DNA from: Leishmania donovani
Lineage: Eukaryota; Euglenozoa; Kinetoplastea; Trypanosomatida; Trypanosomatidae
Assembly (NCBI RefSeq): GCF_000227135.1
Contig: NC_018256.1
Location: 571,485 to 635,484 of the forward strand
DNA: 64,000 nucleotides
Reading direction: 5' to 3'
This document shows, piece by piece, positions 1 to 9,430 of the stretch. Under the pieces are notes generated by a model that was not told the DNA's origin, ran no database searches, and worked only from the letters and a program-made list of their open reading frames with translations. The translations under genes were made by a program, and so were the position numbers. Within the stretch, counting starts at the first letter, position 1, and each line of letters starts with the position of its first letter.

Positions 1-275
1 CCTCCCCCCACATTTCTCTCCCCGTCTCTCCCTCTTTTCACTCCCGCTCACATCTCCCATCCCTCCCCCTCTCAAAACGAACACGCGCGAACCAATGCAA
101 AACAACACCATGCGCGTGCACACGCAACGACAACAGACATCCCTTTGCCAAGACTCGACTCTCTTTCGCTCTCACACCCCTCCCACACTCGCCCCCCGCC
201 TCCCTCCTCGTCAGCTCTGTCGCGCCATCTCGACCCCCTGTGCCATTGCTTCTCCTGCCCATCTCCGCCTCACCT
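1..275 (+). repeat. 275-bp direct repeat upstream of amastin, copy 1
   Basis: This segment is identical by eye to 6709-6983, with a constant offset of 6708 and no mismatch seen. It starts with a C/T-rich tract (about 1-70), then an A-rich stretch, and ends 25 bp before the amastin start codon. Both copies end at the same CACCT; the sequences then differ up to and through the coding regions. The tract probably carries the polypyrimidine and trans-splice acceptor signals of the amastin genes. It may continue to the left of the window. Confidence 0.9.
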
Positions 276-300
276 TTTTGTTTGCTGCGCCTTTGCGAAG

Positions 301-882
301 ATGTATTCCCATATCGGCGTTCTGATCTACGTGATCCTCCAGTTCCTCGCGTTGCTTTGTTTGGTGGTGGCTACGCCGTTCGACATGTTTCGCGAGGTGA
401 AGGGCGGGGTCTTCGGCGGCAGAGCTTGTGTGACGCTATGGGGTTTACAGAAGGTGTGCTTGGGCACAGAGTACATCATGAAGACGGAGGTGCTGTGGAA
501 GAATTGCCCGAGCCGCCGCGACCGTTTCCTCCTTGCTCAGGTGTTTGATGTCATCTCACTCGCCGTGTACGCCGTAGCGTTTCTGTTCGGTTTCATTTTG
601 CTGTGGTGCTGCTCTGCCTTTCGCTGGGTCTGCCTGGCCCTCAACATCGTCGGCATCGGCACCGTGTGCGTCGTCTGGGTGCTGATGGTGAAGGTCTACC
701 ACATCGATGATGGCACTGTTTGCATGGTTCTGGACAAGGGCTTCCGCTTTGGTATCGGCTTTGGTCTCTTATTGGTGGCCTGGGTGCTGGATATCATCGC
801 CATCTTCTTCTTGCTGCTGCCATTAGAGGCCAAGCAGGACAGTGAGAGTACAAAGTCGGACGAGTACCGAGAACAGGAGTAG
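301..882 (+). CDS. amastin-like surface glycoprotein, complete
   Basis: This gene encodes 193 aa, the usual amastin length, and starts at the ATG at 301. The same frame is open upstream, but that part is 5' flank shared with the second amastin, so the ATG is preferred. Four hydrophobic segments are visible at about residues 6-25, 78-102, 110-131 and 150-174, with a charged C-terminal tail. The amastin signature lies at residues 43-53 (CVTLWGLQKVC). The tenth position is usually D, E, N or T in the family and is V here. Amastins are small four-pass surface proteins of Leishmania and Trypanosoma, many of them enriched in intracellular amastigotes; their biochemical role is unsettled. An AG lies immediately before the ATG. 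The family call is firm; the subfamily was not determined. Confidence 0.9.
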   Translation: MYSHIGVLIYVILQFLALLCLVVATPFDMFREVKGGVFGGRACVTLWGLQKVCLGTEYIMKTEVLWKNCPSRRDRFLLAQVFDVISLAVYAVAFLFGFILLWCCSAFRWVCLALNIVGIGTVCVVWVLMVKVYHIDDGTVCMVLDKGFRFGIGFGLLLVAWVLDIIAIFFLLLPLEAKQDSESTKSDEYREQE

Positions 883-893
883 GCAGCCAAGAG

Positions 894-992
894 NNNNNNN
901 NNNNNNNNNNNNNNNNNNNNNNNNNNNNNNNNNNNNNNNNNNNNNNNNNNNNNNNNNNNNNNNNNNNNNNNNNNNNNNNNNNNNNNNNNNNN
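894..992. other. assembly gap, 99 N
   Basis: A run of 99 N. Two other gaps in the window (7228-7326 and 56736-56834) have exactly the same length, so this is probably a placeholder and not a measured distance. The sequence on the right (993-1237) repeats the sequence that ends at the left edge (649-893). Confidence 0.95.
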
Positions 993-1226
993 GTCGGCAT
1001 CGGCACCGTGTGCGTCGTCTGGGTGCTGATGGTGAAGGTCTACCACATCGATGATGGCACTGTTTGCATGGTTCTGGACAAGGGCTTCCGCTTTGGTATC
1101 GGCTTTGGTCTCTTATTGGTGGCCTGGGTGCTGGATATCATCGCCATCTTCTTCTTGCTGCTGCCATTAGAGGCCAAGCAGGACAGTGAGAGTACAAAGT
1201 CGGACGAGTACCGAGAACAGGAGTAG
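993..1226 (+). pseudogene. amastin 3' fragment, identical to the end of the preceding gene
   Basis: This fragment encodes the last 77 residues and stop codon of an amastin: the third and fourth membrane segments and the acidic tail. It matches the 3' end of the gene at 301-882 base for base, and the match runs on to 893/1237. It has no 5' part because it begins at the edge of the N gap. It could be the end of a tandem amastin copy. It could equally be an unmerged contig overlap, in which case the region holds only one gene. Confidence 0.75.
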
Positions 1227-1237
1227 GCAGCCAAGAG

Positions 1238-2961
1238 CGGAAGGAGGCGGGGCGCGCTGCTGCAGTGTATGGGAGGGTCTGCTGCCTTGCTCATGGCAGA
1301 ACGACACGTGGCCAAAAAAGTCGAGTTTGTTTTCACACGGTCTCTCCCCGGTGTGTCTCTTTTCGTCCTTCTGTGCTTTCTTCATTTTTGCTGTTTTCAT
1401 CGGTACCGCGATCTGCCCTTTGTGGTGAGCAACGCACGCATGGCACCGACAAGCCCGCCCATGCCCCCTTCCCCCCTCTCTGCCCCTCGCCTTCACTATC
1501 TCCTCGACATCGCCCCCCTCCCGCTCACCCGACGCACCTTTGCGAAGTGAAGAAGCAAAGGACGCAGCAAGATGCCCACACGGTCGCCGCAGGCCGGAGA
1601 ATCAGCGGGGGGAGGGGAGGAGAGAGGAGAGCGGGCAAAACGGAGGGGGCAGGCAAACGCAAAGGCGGGCGGGGGAAACCGATGCCCTCGCGCGAAGGAC
1701 GGGAAACGCAGCGCCACGCCGCATCGGTCACCCGCCTCCGTCCCACCCCCATCCATACCCCATAGCTGAGATCGCGCGTCTTTCTGGCGCTTCTCTCTCG
1801 CGTGCCCTTTGGCCCTCGTCGCTGCCTCTCCTCCCTCACACACGCCTCATGGACTACTTGAACGGAGAAGGGCGAGGGGCGGGGGGGGGGCGAGGCGCCA
1901 CAGGGGGTGGCTGCAGGGGGGCGGGGTAGGAATCAGGCAAGCTGATGAGCAAGCGCACCGGGGAGGCCAGAGGACAGCGTCTGTGCGCACAGCAGCGGCG
2001 CACAGATGCATGCACGAACCAGGAGAAACGATGACAGCACTCGCTCCTCCTCTTTCTGTGCTCCTCATGCACGGTGCGTGCGCGTGCACAAGAGGACACC
2101 CCCACCGTGCAAGGGCGTGTGGGGTCGGGGGAGGCAGCGGAGGAGAGGGCAAGACGGACTGGGGAAGGAGGGAAGCTCTCTGAGGCATGAAGGCCGACCA
2201 TACGTCGGGCATACGTGCGTCACGTGTGCGCATGCTCGTGCGTGTGGGCGCGTGCACCCTTGTGACCCCGCTCCCCCTCCCATGAGTGTCGCGCTCCACG
2301 TTGCCCTTCTCTTGCTGCTGCGGCTCTCCCGTGCTCCTGGAACTCACAGGAGGACACCAAAAAGCACCACGACGACACGGAGAAGAAAATCGAGCACCGC
2401 CTCGATCTCCTCTGCTGTCGTGGTTTTCTTTTCTCGCTTCTGTTGTTTGCAGCTTGCTGCCCCGCGTTTTCGTTTTCTTTGTCGTTTTCATTATTATTTT
2501 TATTTCTGCTGCTTCTCGCTTTCTTCTCTCGTTCCTCCGCAGAAACTTCGTATGGACTTGTGCGTGCGTGTGCCTCTCTGCCTTTTCTCTCTTGTTGTCG
2601 TTGTGCGCTGCTGCCCTTGTTTCTGTTTCGCTCTGTGCGCAGGCGACAGGCTGATGGAGAGGATGAAAAAACGGAACGAAAGGCGACAGCAATACAGCGG
2701 AGGAGGGGAAAAGGCGCGTGCAACGGCAGCAGCACAGGCGCGCAGGCACAGGAAGGTGGGCAATCGAACGACGGCACACAAAGCGGATAGGGTCGGTACA
2801 CAGACGTGAGGAAAGCGGAAGGGAGACAGGGCTGCATTTCTGTTGTTCTTCGTGACCCGAGTCCGTCCGTGCCTGTGTGCCTGTGCCTGCGCTCCTTGTG
2901 TCCTTTTACCTCTCCGCCTCTCTCGTGCTTTTTCCGTGCTTGTTTCTTCATCGTTTCATTT
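1238..2961 (+). other. amastin downstream flank, probable 3' UTR and intergenic DNA
   Basis: No gene recognised. Short G-rich and C-rich stretches (about 1590-1930) are followed by mixed DNA and a T/C-rich tract (about 2410-2640). The open frames here are low in complexity and overlap on both strands. Long 3' UTRs with regulatory elements are known for amastin mRNAs; here that is inferred only from position. Confidence 0.5.
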
Positions 2962-3427
2962 ACAACGTCAAATCCTCCAGACTCCAATGTGAAGAGACTC
3001 CACACCATCGTATGAAATGCAGCTGTTTGAAGCGATTGAGGGAGCGGCACGGCAGACAGGCAGAGCACAGTGAATCGGAGGGCCCTGGCCTGAATCTGGC
3101 CAACTTCCTCTCTGCGCTCGCCCGGCATGCACCTCGACCACCCCCTGCCGGCTCCACGACAGACGCGACCGCTTCCGCCCTCGAGCAGGACGCTGGGCGC
3201 GGCTCTCTTGGATCAAGGCATGCAGTCCACCCATGTGCGTGTGTCGCCGATGGCGCGGCATGCGTGCGAGGAAGGGACGAGCAAGGGCAGGAGGATCCTG
3301 TTAGATGCATGGTCCGATTCGACGGCAGACTGCTCGTCCTGGCCGACTCGGATGTAGCCGCAGTGCGACAGAGGGGCGTGTGAGCTGTGGTCGAATGCTT
3401 GCCTTTGCCGACTTGCCCGTGGCAGAG
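2962..3427 (+). repeat. SIDER-like dispersed repeat, copy 1 (diverged)
   Basis: This segment aligns with copy 3 near 56380 onward and with copies 2 and 4. The landmarks occur in the same order: TCCTCCAGAC, a GCGAnnGAGGGA block, CGGAGGGCCCTGGCCTG, GCGCTCGCCCGGCATGC, GTCCACCCATG, GCTCGTCCTGG and GTGAGCTGTGG. It is clearly more diverged than the other copies. It shares the CTTGCCCGTGnCAGAG end with copy 2. SIDERs are short degenerate relatives of ingi/L1Tc retroposons found mainly in Leishmania 3' UTRs, some linked to mRNA decay. The family name rests on context and recall, not on a database match. Confidence 0.55.
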
Positions 3428-4339
3428 GGGCGGGGTGCCAACGAAGGGGAATCCTTCATTGCTTCTGACAGGCAAGCGAGACCGGAGGTCAAAAAGGTAA
3501 TAGCAATAAGGAAAAACACACACACGCGTACAAACCAGCAAAACACCTCACGCCTTGTTTCCCTCTCCCCCCGACCGCACCCTGCTGCCCTCGCTTGCAA
3601 GGACAGAGCGCGTGCGTGGGCCTTTATTTCCCTCCTCCTTTTTCTGTTGATTGCTTTTTATCTTATTCGCACTAGGTGCACCCGCACGTGTTTGCTTTAT
3701 TGAGTTCTCGCTTTCGCTCTCCGACTCGTCGACCCCAACAGCGTCAGCGCCGCCGTTGCCACCCCCACCCTTGTCCGAGAGGAAGGGGGGAGTGAGTGCT
3801 GAGTCCGTTGCCGCTGCCAAATGGTAGGGCTGTGCCATGTGCGTGTGCGTGCGTGCGTTCTCGTATGCCGGTGCATGCCCGTATACACACATATATGTGT
3901 GTATACATGCCCGCGTGCAACCTATACGTGTGTGTGCCATCCGGCAGCGCAGCCCCTTTTTGTATTCACGCCTTTTCATCTGCCCCTCTCGTCGCTGCTT
4001 GCCCCTTCGCGCCCGCCTGCATGGGTGCTTCTGGGAGAGACACGGTGATGGCGGGCTAGCAACCCGGAAGTGAACGCAGGCGCCCGCACACCACAACCAG
4101 GAACTCACATGCGCCCCTAAATGTGTTCAGTCTCTTATGTTGGCGAAACGCAATACTGAGAGGCGTCGCCGGCATTCGCCTGTGCGCGGCACGTGGCACA
4201 GGCTGTGCTGCCGCTGCTGCTGCTGCGTGTGGTGGTGCCGCATCCGCATTGCCTAAGGTCTCTTGTTTTTTATTCTGATTGCTCGCCCGCCTCGATCGCT
4301 TGCTGTGACGGGGCACATTCCGCGTTGTTGCGCCCTGGC
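3428..4339. other. intergenic DNA
   Basis: No gene recognised. A T/C-rich tract lies at about 3540-3690 and a GT/AC-rich stretch at about 3840-3940, leading into the tuzin pseudogene. Some coding-like residues may begin as early as about 4190, but they could not be matched to tuzin. Confidence 0.4.
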
Positions 4340-5792
4340 CAGCGCAGCCAGTGGAGCTACGGCCCGGCCCGGCCTCCACCGTCTACGAAAGAGCTGTGGG
4401 ACAGCCTGGAGGGCCTGCTGATCTGTGTGCGCCCCACGCACCCGGCAAATGCATTCGAGGACCGCCCCGCCGCTGTGGCGCAGCCCGGCATGCACGTGAA
4501 GAGCGCCATCGCCAGCTGGAGCGGCAATGCGACGTGGGGCCCGGTGATGGGCACTGGCGAAGCGGAGCTCTCTGCGGTACGTGAGCGCATGGCGGCGCGG
4601 GGGCCGCCGGGGAAGCTGTTCCACAGCGCGAAGCTGCTGGGGCAGGTGAGTTGGCTGCGCTGCTGCGTGCGCGACCCGCGCGGCGGCGAGGCCGCCGTGC
4701 TCATGCTCTTTAGCCGCTGCTGGCGGGTGGAGCGGATGTGACGGCTGGTGCAGGTGGATGTCTCGAAGGTTGTGTTTGTGTCGGAGCTCGAGCGGGGCGG
4801 CGTTGGCGAGAAGGCGCCGCGGGAGCGCGACCGCCGCAAGGCGATCCGCATGCTGCACCGGGGAGGGGTGGCGGAGAGGAATTTCCGCCGTGCCCCTGGC
4901 CAAGTACGAGGGCGCCATCAGCTGCATTGCCGGCGTGTCTGTGGTGTGTTGCGTCTTCACGACGAGCCTGCGCGCGTAGCGGCGGCGGCAGCGGGGCCGC
5001 CACCTCAAGACAGCCATCGAGGCCACCTCGAAGGCCGCCCAGTCATCGAAGGGCGAGGGTGTGCTGGCGCCGCTCGGTGGGGCCTTCGCCGTGAAGCGCA
5101 AGGATGAGGGGGCGGTGGTGCGCCGTGCGCTGACGCAGGTGGTGCCGTTGCATTCCCGCCGCGCGGCGCTGGAGAAGCGGGCGCGGCTCGCGCACGTCGG
5201 CGTCCGCGGCACGCAGGGCAGGCCTCGCAGCGTCGAGGCGCTCGGCGTGGACTCCGTGGGAGGGTGCATGTCGGATGGCGAAGGCTGCGAAGGGCGAGGC
5301 GCCGTTGGTCATGCTGAGGCTGCGCGGGGGCAGTAGTTTGCGGCGGGTGTGCGCCCATGGAGTCGCTCCGCATGGCGACCGCTTGACTGCCGCGCCGGGA
5401 CTGCTGCATGGGGCCCGTGCCCAGCCGCGAGCAGGCGCTCGCCTGCACGCAGCACACCACCGACGCCGTCAGTCGCAATCATCTGATCAACATCACTGCA
5501 GCGAGCGGCAACGGTTTGGCCGAGCTGCTTGCCGCCGTGCATCCGCGCCGCGTCCCGGCGGCACGACATGCGAGTCAGCTGCAGGCGACGTGCGCCGACG
5601 GCCCGGTGCTGCGGGCCGCGCTGCAGCAGCTCTCCGCCAGCCCCCTACGACGCTGGCCAGCACGCCGGCGGAGACACGGCGGCGCCGCGCAGTGCGGCGC
5701 TGGGGGACGTTGTGTTGGACGGTCCCGTAAGGGATGCGCGGCTGTTCCGCGACAGGCTTTTCCCCGCCGCCTCCCGGCGCTTCTTGCTGTAG
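4340..5792 (+). pseudogene. tuzin pseudogene with stops and frameshifts
   Basis: GC-rich coding DNA is spread over several frames. Frame 2 runs to a TGA at 4739-4741 and continues past it. At about 4880-4895 it switches to the frame carrying AISCIAGVSVVCCVFTTSL, probably a membrane segment, which is stopped by TAG at 4977-4979 but continues afterwards (KAAQSSKGEGVLAPLGGAFA). Another switch near 5270 gives KAAKGEAPLVMLRLRGGSSL. A later frame holds TQHTTDAVSRNHLIN. The last shift, in the C run near 5643-5648, opens the C-terminal PYDAGQHAGGD frame that ends at 5792. These segments match my recollection of Leishmania tuzin, whose genes alternate with amastins. No intact Walker A motif is visible where tuzin would carry its P-loop. 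The end coordinate is firm and the start is approximate. Confidence 0.7.
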
Positions 5793-6708
5793 ACGCGCGG
5801 TGAGGTGAGGTGGTGGTGCTGGGGACCTGTGCGAGCGCGTGCGTGTGAGGGGGTGCATGGGAGTGGACACCGATGTAGGGGCACTCTCACACGCTGCGAC
5901 TCACCCCCTTGCCCTCCTCGCGCAATCGCGCGCATGCGGGGCCGCTGCTTCTCACACCTGCTCTTTGGCGTTCTTCCCCTTTTCTGTGGTGCAGTCTCTG
6001 TGCGCTTACCTTCCGCCTTTATCCGCCGCGTCTCTCTCTCTCTGTTGCCTGCAGTGAGCGGGGTGAGCGGTGCTGGCGGCTTGTCGCAGCGGTGGCAGCG
6101 GTGGGGTGCCGCATGTGAGGGCCGCGACGAAGGCGGTGCGCGTGTGTGTGTGTGTGTGCCGCTGCTTCCTCTGCACACGCCTCTCCAAAGGCCTGCCACA
6201 GGCGCTCCTACGACGACGCGAAGAAGAGCAACAGGAGACTCCAGGCGATACGTTCTGCAACGGCGGCCCTTCGCGCCGGCCTTCTCTCGTCCCTCGTCCT
6301 CGCTGTGCGCAGCGCCGTTTTTGCGCTACCGAGAGGGAGCAAAGGCGGAGAGGGGAGGAAGAGGAGCACGCTGGGGGTTCGCGGGCTGTTTCCGGTGCGA
6401 GACGACTGCACAGCGCAGCAGACGCGGCGCAGGCGGGGGTCAGCGAGGTGGGAGGGAAGCCGACAGGTGAGGGGCGTGGGAGGGGGAGGGGCAGGGCTTG
6501 CCCGGAGGGTAGCAGGCAATGCACCCTGTCCTCTCCGCTTGGCCCCCTTCCCTTGCGCTTCGGTCTCCTGCTCGCTGCCGTTGCGGCATGTCTCGCATGC
6601 ACCTTCCCCCTCTCCTGATGCTTGTGTGCATGCCGGCAAATGGCCCATGCGCTCCCGCTGTGCACGCCTCGCAGTGCCACTTGCCTGTCTCCTCACCACT
6701 GCCTCCCC
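5793..6708. other. intergenic DNA between the tuzin pseudogene and the second amastin
   Basis: No intact gene recognised. A short GT repeat lies at about 6140-6160, followed by G-rich and then C/T-rich sequence that merges into the repeat at 6709. The long open frame crossing this interval into the amastin is non-coding upstream of 7016. Confidence 0.4.
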
Positions 6709-6983
6709 CCTCCCCCCACATTTCTCTCCCCGTCTCTCCCTCTTTTCACTCCCGCTCACATCTCCCATCCCTCCCCCTCTCAAAACGAACACGCGCGAAC
6801 CAATGCAAAACAACACCATGCGCGTGCACACGCAACGACAACAGACATCCCTTTGCCAAGACTCGACTCTCTTTCGCTCTCACACCCCTCCCACACTCGC
6901 CCCCCGCCTCCCTCCTCGTCAGCTCTGTCGCGCCATCTCGACCCCCTGTGCCATTGCTTCTCCTGCCCATCTCCGCCTCACCT
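6709..6983 (+). repeat. 275-bp direct repeat upstream of amastin, copy 2
   Basis: This is identical to positions 1-275 over its full length and ends 32 bp before the start codon of the second amastin. It again starts with a C/T-rich tract. Beyond the repeat the two upstream regions have different polypyrimidine sequence, and the coding regions are only moderately similar. Confidence 0.9.
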
Positions 6984-7015
6984 ATCTCACATTTTTTTGC
7001 CGGGAGATCAGAAAA

Positions 7016-7227
7016 ATGGCTTTTAAACTTGCCCTTGTTGTATACGTGGTCCTCCAGTTCCTCGCCTTCTTTTCGTTGCTGGTGGGTATACCGCTTGACA
7101 TGTTTCGCATTGATCCCTCGATCAGGTTTGGCGGCCGTGTTTGCGTGACGTTATGGGGCGCAAAGCCGGACTGCAGGAATGTCAAAGTAGGCATTGACGT
7201 GGACACCCGGTGGAGGTATTGCCCGAC
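7016..7227 (+). CDS. amastin-like surface glycoprotein, 5' part only
   Basis: The ATG at 7016 opens about 70 residues before an N gap. The N-terminal hydrophobic segment (about residues 4-25) is followed by the perfect amastin signature CVTLWGAKPDC at residues 43-53. It resembles the first amastin (shared VLQFLA and DMFR) but is clearly a different member. The sequence after the 99-N gap does not resume an amastin in any frame, so membrane segments 2-4 are missing from this assembly. Either the gap is much longer than 99 bp, the join is wrong, or the gene is truncated. Confidence 0.85.
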
Positions 7228-7326
7228 NNNNNNNNNNNNNNNNNNNNNNNNNNNNNNNNNNNNNNNNNNNNNNNNNNNNNNNNNNNNNNNNNNNNNNNNN
7301 NNNNNNNNNNNNNNNNNNNNNNNNNN
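7228..7326. other. assembly gap, 99 N
   Basis: A run of 99 N inside the second amastin. The left side is amastin coding sequence and the right side is unrelated GC-rich DNA. The true gap must exceed 99 bp if the gene is intact, because roughly 370 bp of amastin are missing. Confidence 0.95.
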
Positions 7327-9430
7327 CTGCGAATGGCTCGATCACCATACTGCTGAGGGAGGGGTGCAGGTGTCGGAGGCGTGTATCCATCGCCTCGAGG
7401 CGGCTGTCAGCCGATTCATGGACAACCGCCTGCGCCCGCTACCGGGAGACGAGGCGGATGCTGGCATGGGGCGAGTGGCGGCGGGGCTGGGAAGAAAAAG
7501 ATGTCGCCGTCTCTGAAGAGCTCCATCGCCGATCGACACACCCACGGAGGAGGATCCGCGGGTGCTCTTCCGCATTCCCCTCCTCCGTGTTCGACGCGTG
7601 GCATGCACGCAAGGCGTCACTGCAGGGCGGAAACAGCGTGCGCCGGCTCATTCTAGTGGTGGCATCGAAGGCCGAGCGGACGGATGCTTCGCAGGCCTGC
7701 TGCTGGAAGTGCGATTGCGCTGCTTGGCAGACACCTCCCGCTGTTTGCGCTACTCTGGTGGCCTGATCGTCGGCCTGGACGGCGAGCAGCTGCAGGTGAC
7801 ACTTCATCTGGGGACTGGCTTGTTGACGTGCCTCGCGCAGCGGGCGACCCACTACCACCGCGGCTCCATGCCGCTGCGGGAACTGCTGCGTGCGCGACCC
7901 GACCGGCGTGCCGGCCCCACAGAGCCCGGCGATCGTGTCGGAGGAAGGTGGCGCAGCGCTCAGGGCGGCCGACATGATGGAGCGCTGCAGCTGCCGCACC
8001 TGTGTGGCCGACTGCGCCCTCTCCGTGATGGCTGAGGAAGAGGGTCTGATGAAAAGACGGCTCATGCTGTGGCCGCGGAGGGATGCATGGCTGGTGCCTA
8101 TCTGGACTGCTCGCCGTGGCTCTTCGTGCTGTGCAAAGTTGGTGGAGTGGCGGACCGGAAAGCGTCCCTTTCCCCGGGACCCATGCCTGAAGGGCCAATG
8201 CCCTCAGCCGTGTTGGGCGCCGCTGGCGGGAGGGCCTATCGGCTGGGAGCTGTGCCAGTGGCGTGAAGCGTTACGCCCTGAAGCGATGCAGGTGGTGGCA
8301 GCACGGTTGGCTGGTGGCCCCCTGCAACGCCGAGCGACGTGCTAGCCATGTGCGAGTCGATGTGTGGACAGACCGCATGCGGAGTGCAGGCACGTGTCGA
8401 GCCGTGAAGCAGGCAGCAGGGTCGGTGATTCAGGCGGCATGCCGGTTGAAGGTCACTGTCAATTGGGACGAAGCTGAGGTCGCTCTCCCTCAAGTGTTGC
8501 ATGGGTGATGTGCCGCCGCGATGCGAAGGTCGTCTGCTTTGGAGGAAAAACTGTCGGGAAGCTGCGCGCGGCGTCACCAGGACATGTGACAATGGCATGG
8601 CCTGAACGTTCTTGCGATGACTGCGGCACAGTGCCGGAGCTGTGATGGTTCGTGCTCACTTATTTTTGGGATTTCTCCAAGGTGCAAGGTGGCTGCCTTT
8701 CAAAAACTCGCGTTTTTTTGTTGCTGGGTCGCCGATAGCCGGCCGCGCTGTCCCGGGAGCGCTCAGGGTGAGTTGGACAAGCGGCACAGGTGGGCCGCAG
8801 TGAATGCACCACTGCCCACCAGGCCGCCGCCGAGGATGACCGGTGCCGTGTGCGGCCTCTGCGCCGACGCGACATTGGGCGGATGGGGAGCCGCGTGCGT
8901 GAAGCGGGCGGCATAGTAAGCCGCCATGACGGGTATGCGAGGAGGACACGGCCCCGCCGACCGTGTAGGTGCGGCGCCTTTTCTGCTGAAGCTGCAGCTT
9001 ACATTCATGTGGGTAGCACGTCTGCCATCGCTGCTTTCCACAAAGGCTGTTCACGGAGTCATGTAGCCATTGCAGAGCTTCATGGGTGCATGCCTCTCTT
9101 GCCATGCACGATGCTCGGCGCGTTGCATAGAACCCAGCGCGAACTCCGTCGACAGGCCGAACCGTGATCACGCACACCAGGCGTGAAGGGGTACGACGGG
9201 CGACTCGTTAGGGTGCGACAGAAAAACTGGACGGACAGCTGGCTCCGTACCCTCGTCGGTACACAAGCACGAGCATATACGCTCATCGATGCTGTTGCAT
9301 GAAAAGACGCGCTCGATATGTGCCGATATGGAGCCCTCTTCGTTGTTCAGCGGCCTCGATTTCATACCCTTTGGCGATGAGATCGACGGAGACGAATACG
9401 GCGACCCATTCATGGCCTTGGTGTAACTCT
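7327..9430. other. GC-rich decayed coding-like segment, identity unknown
   Basis: This segment is much richer in GC than the T-rich DNA that follows and has protein-like stretches in several frames, but no long intact gene. On the + strand, CCVRDPTGVPAP (about 7880-7920) recalls the CCVRDP of the tuzin pseudogene. On the - strand a glutamine/alanine-rich frame spans 7439-8065, and VILGGGLVGSGAFTAAHL lies at about 8780-8840. At 9328-9426 the + strand has an acidic tail-like ORF (MEPSSLFSGLDFIPFGDEID and onward) whose upstream part is in another frame. Best read as remnants of one or more decayed genes. Strand and family are not settled. Confidence 0.35.

Noticed and set aside
4253..5269. 338-codon minus-strand frame
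   Set aside because: Antisense shadow of the tuzin pseudogene; recognisable tuzin-like segments are on the + strand.
6146..7015. 290-codon N-terminal extension of the second amastin
   Set aside because: It contains intergenic DNA and the 275-bp repeat; amastins start at the hydrophobic segment that begins at 7016.
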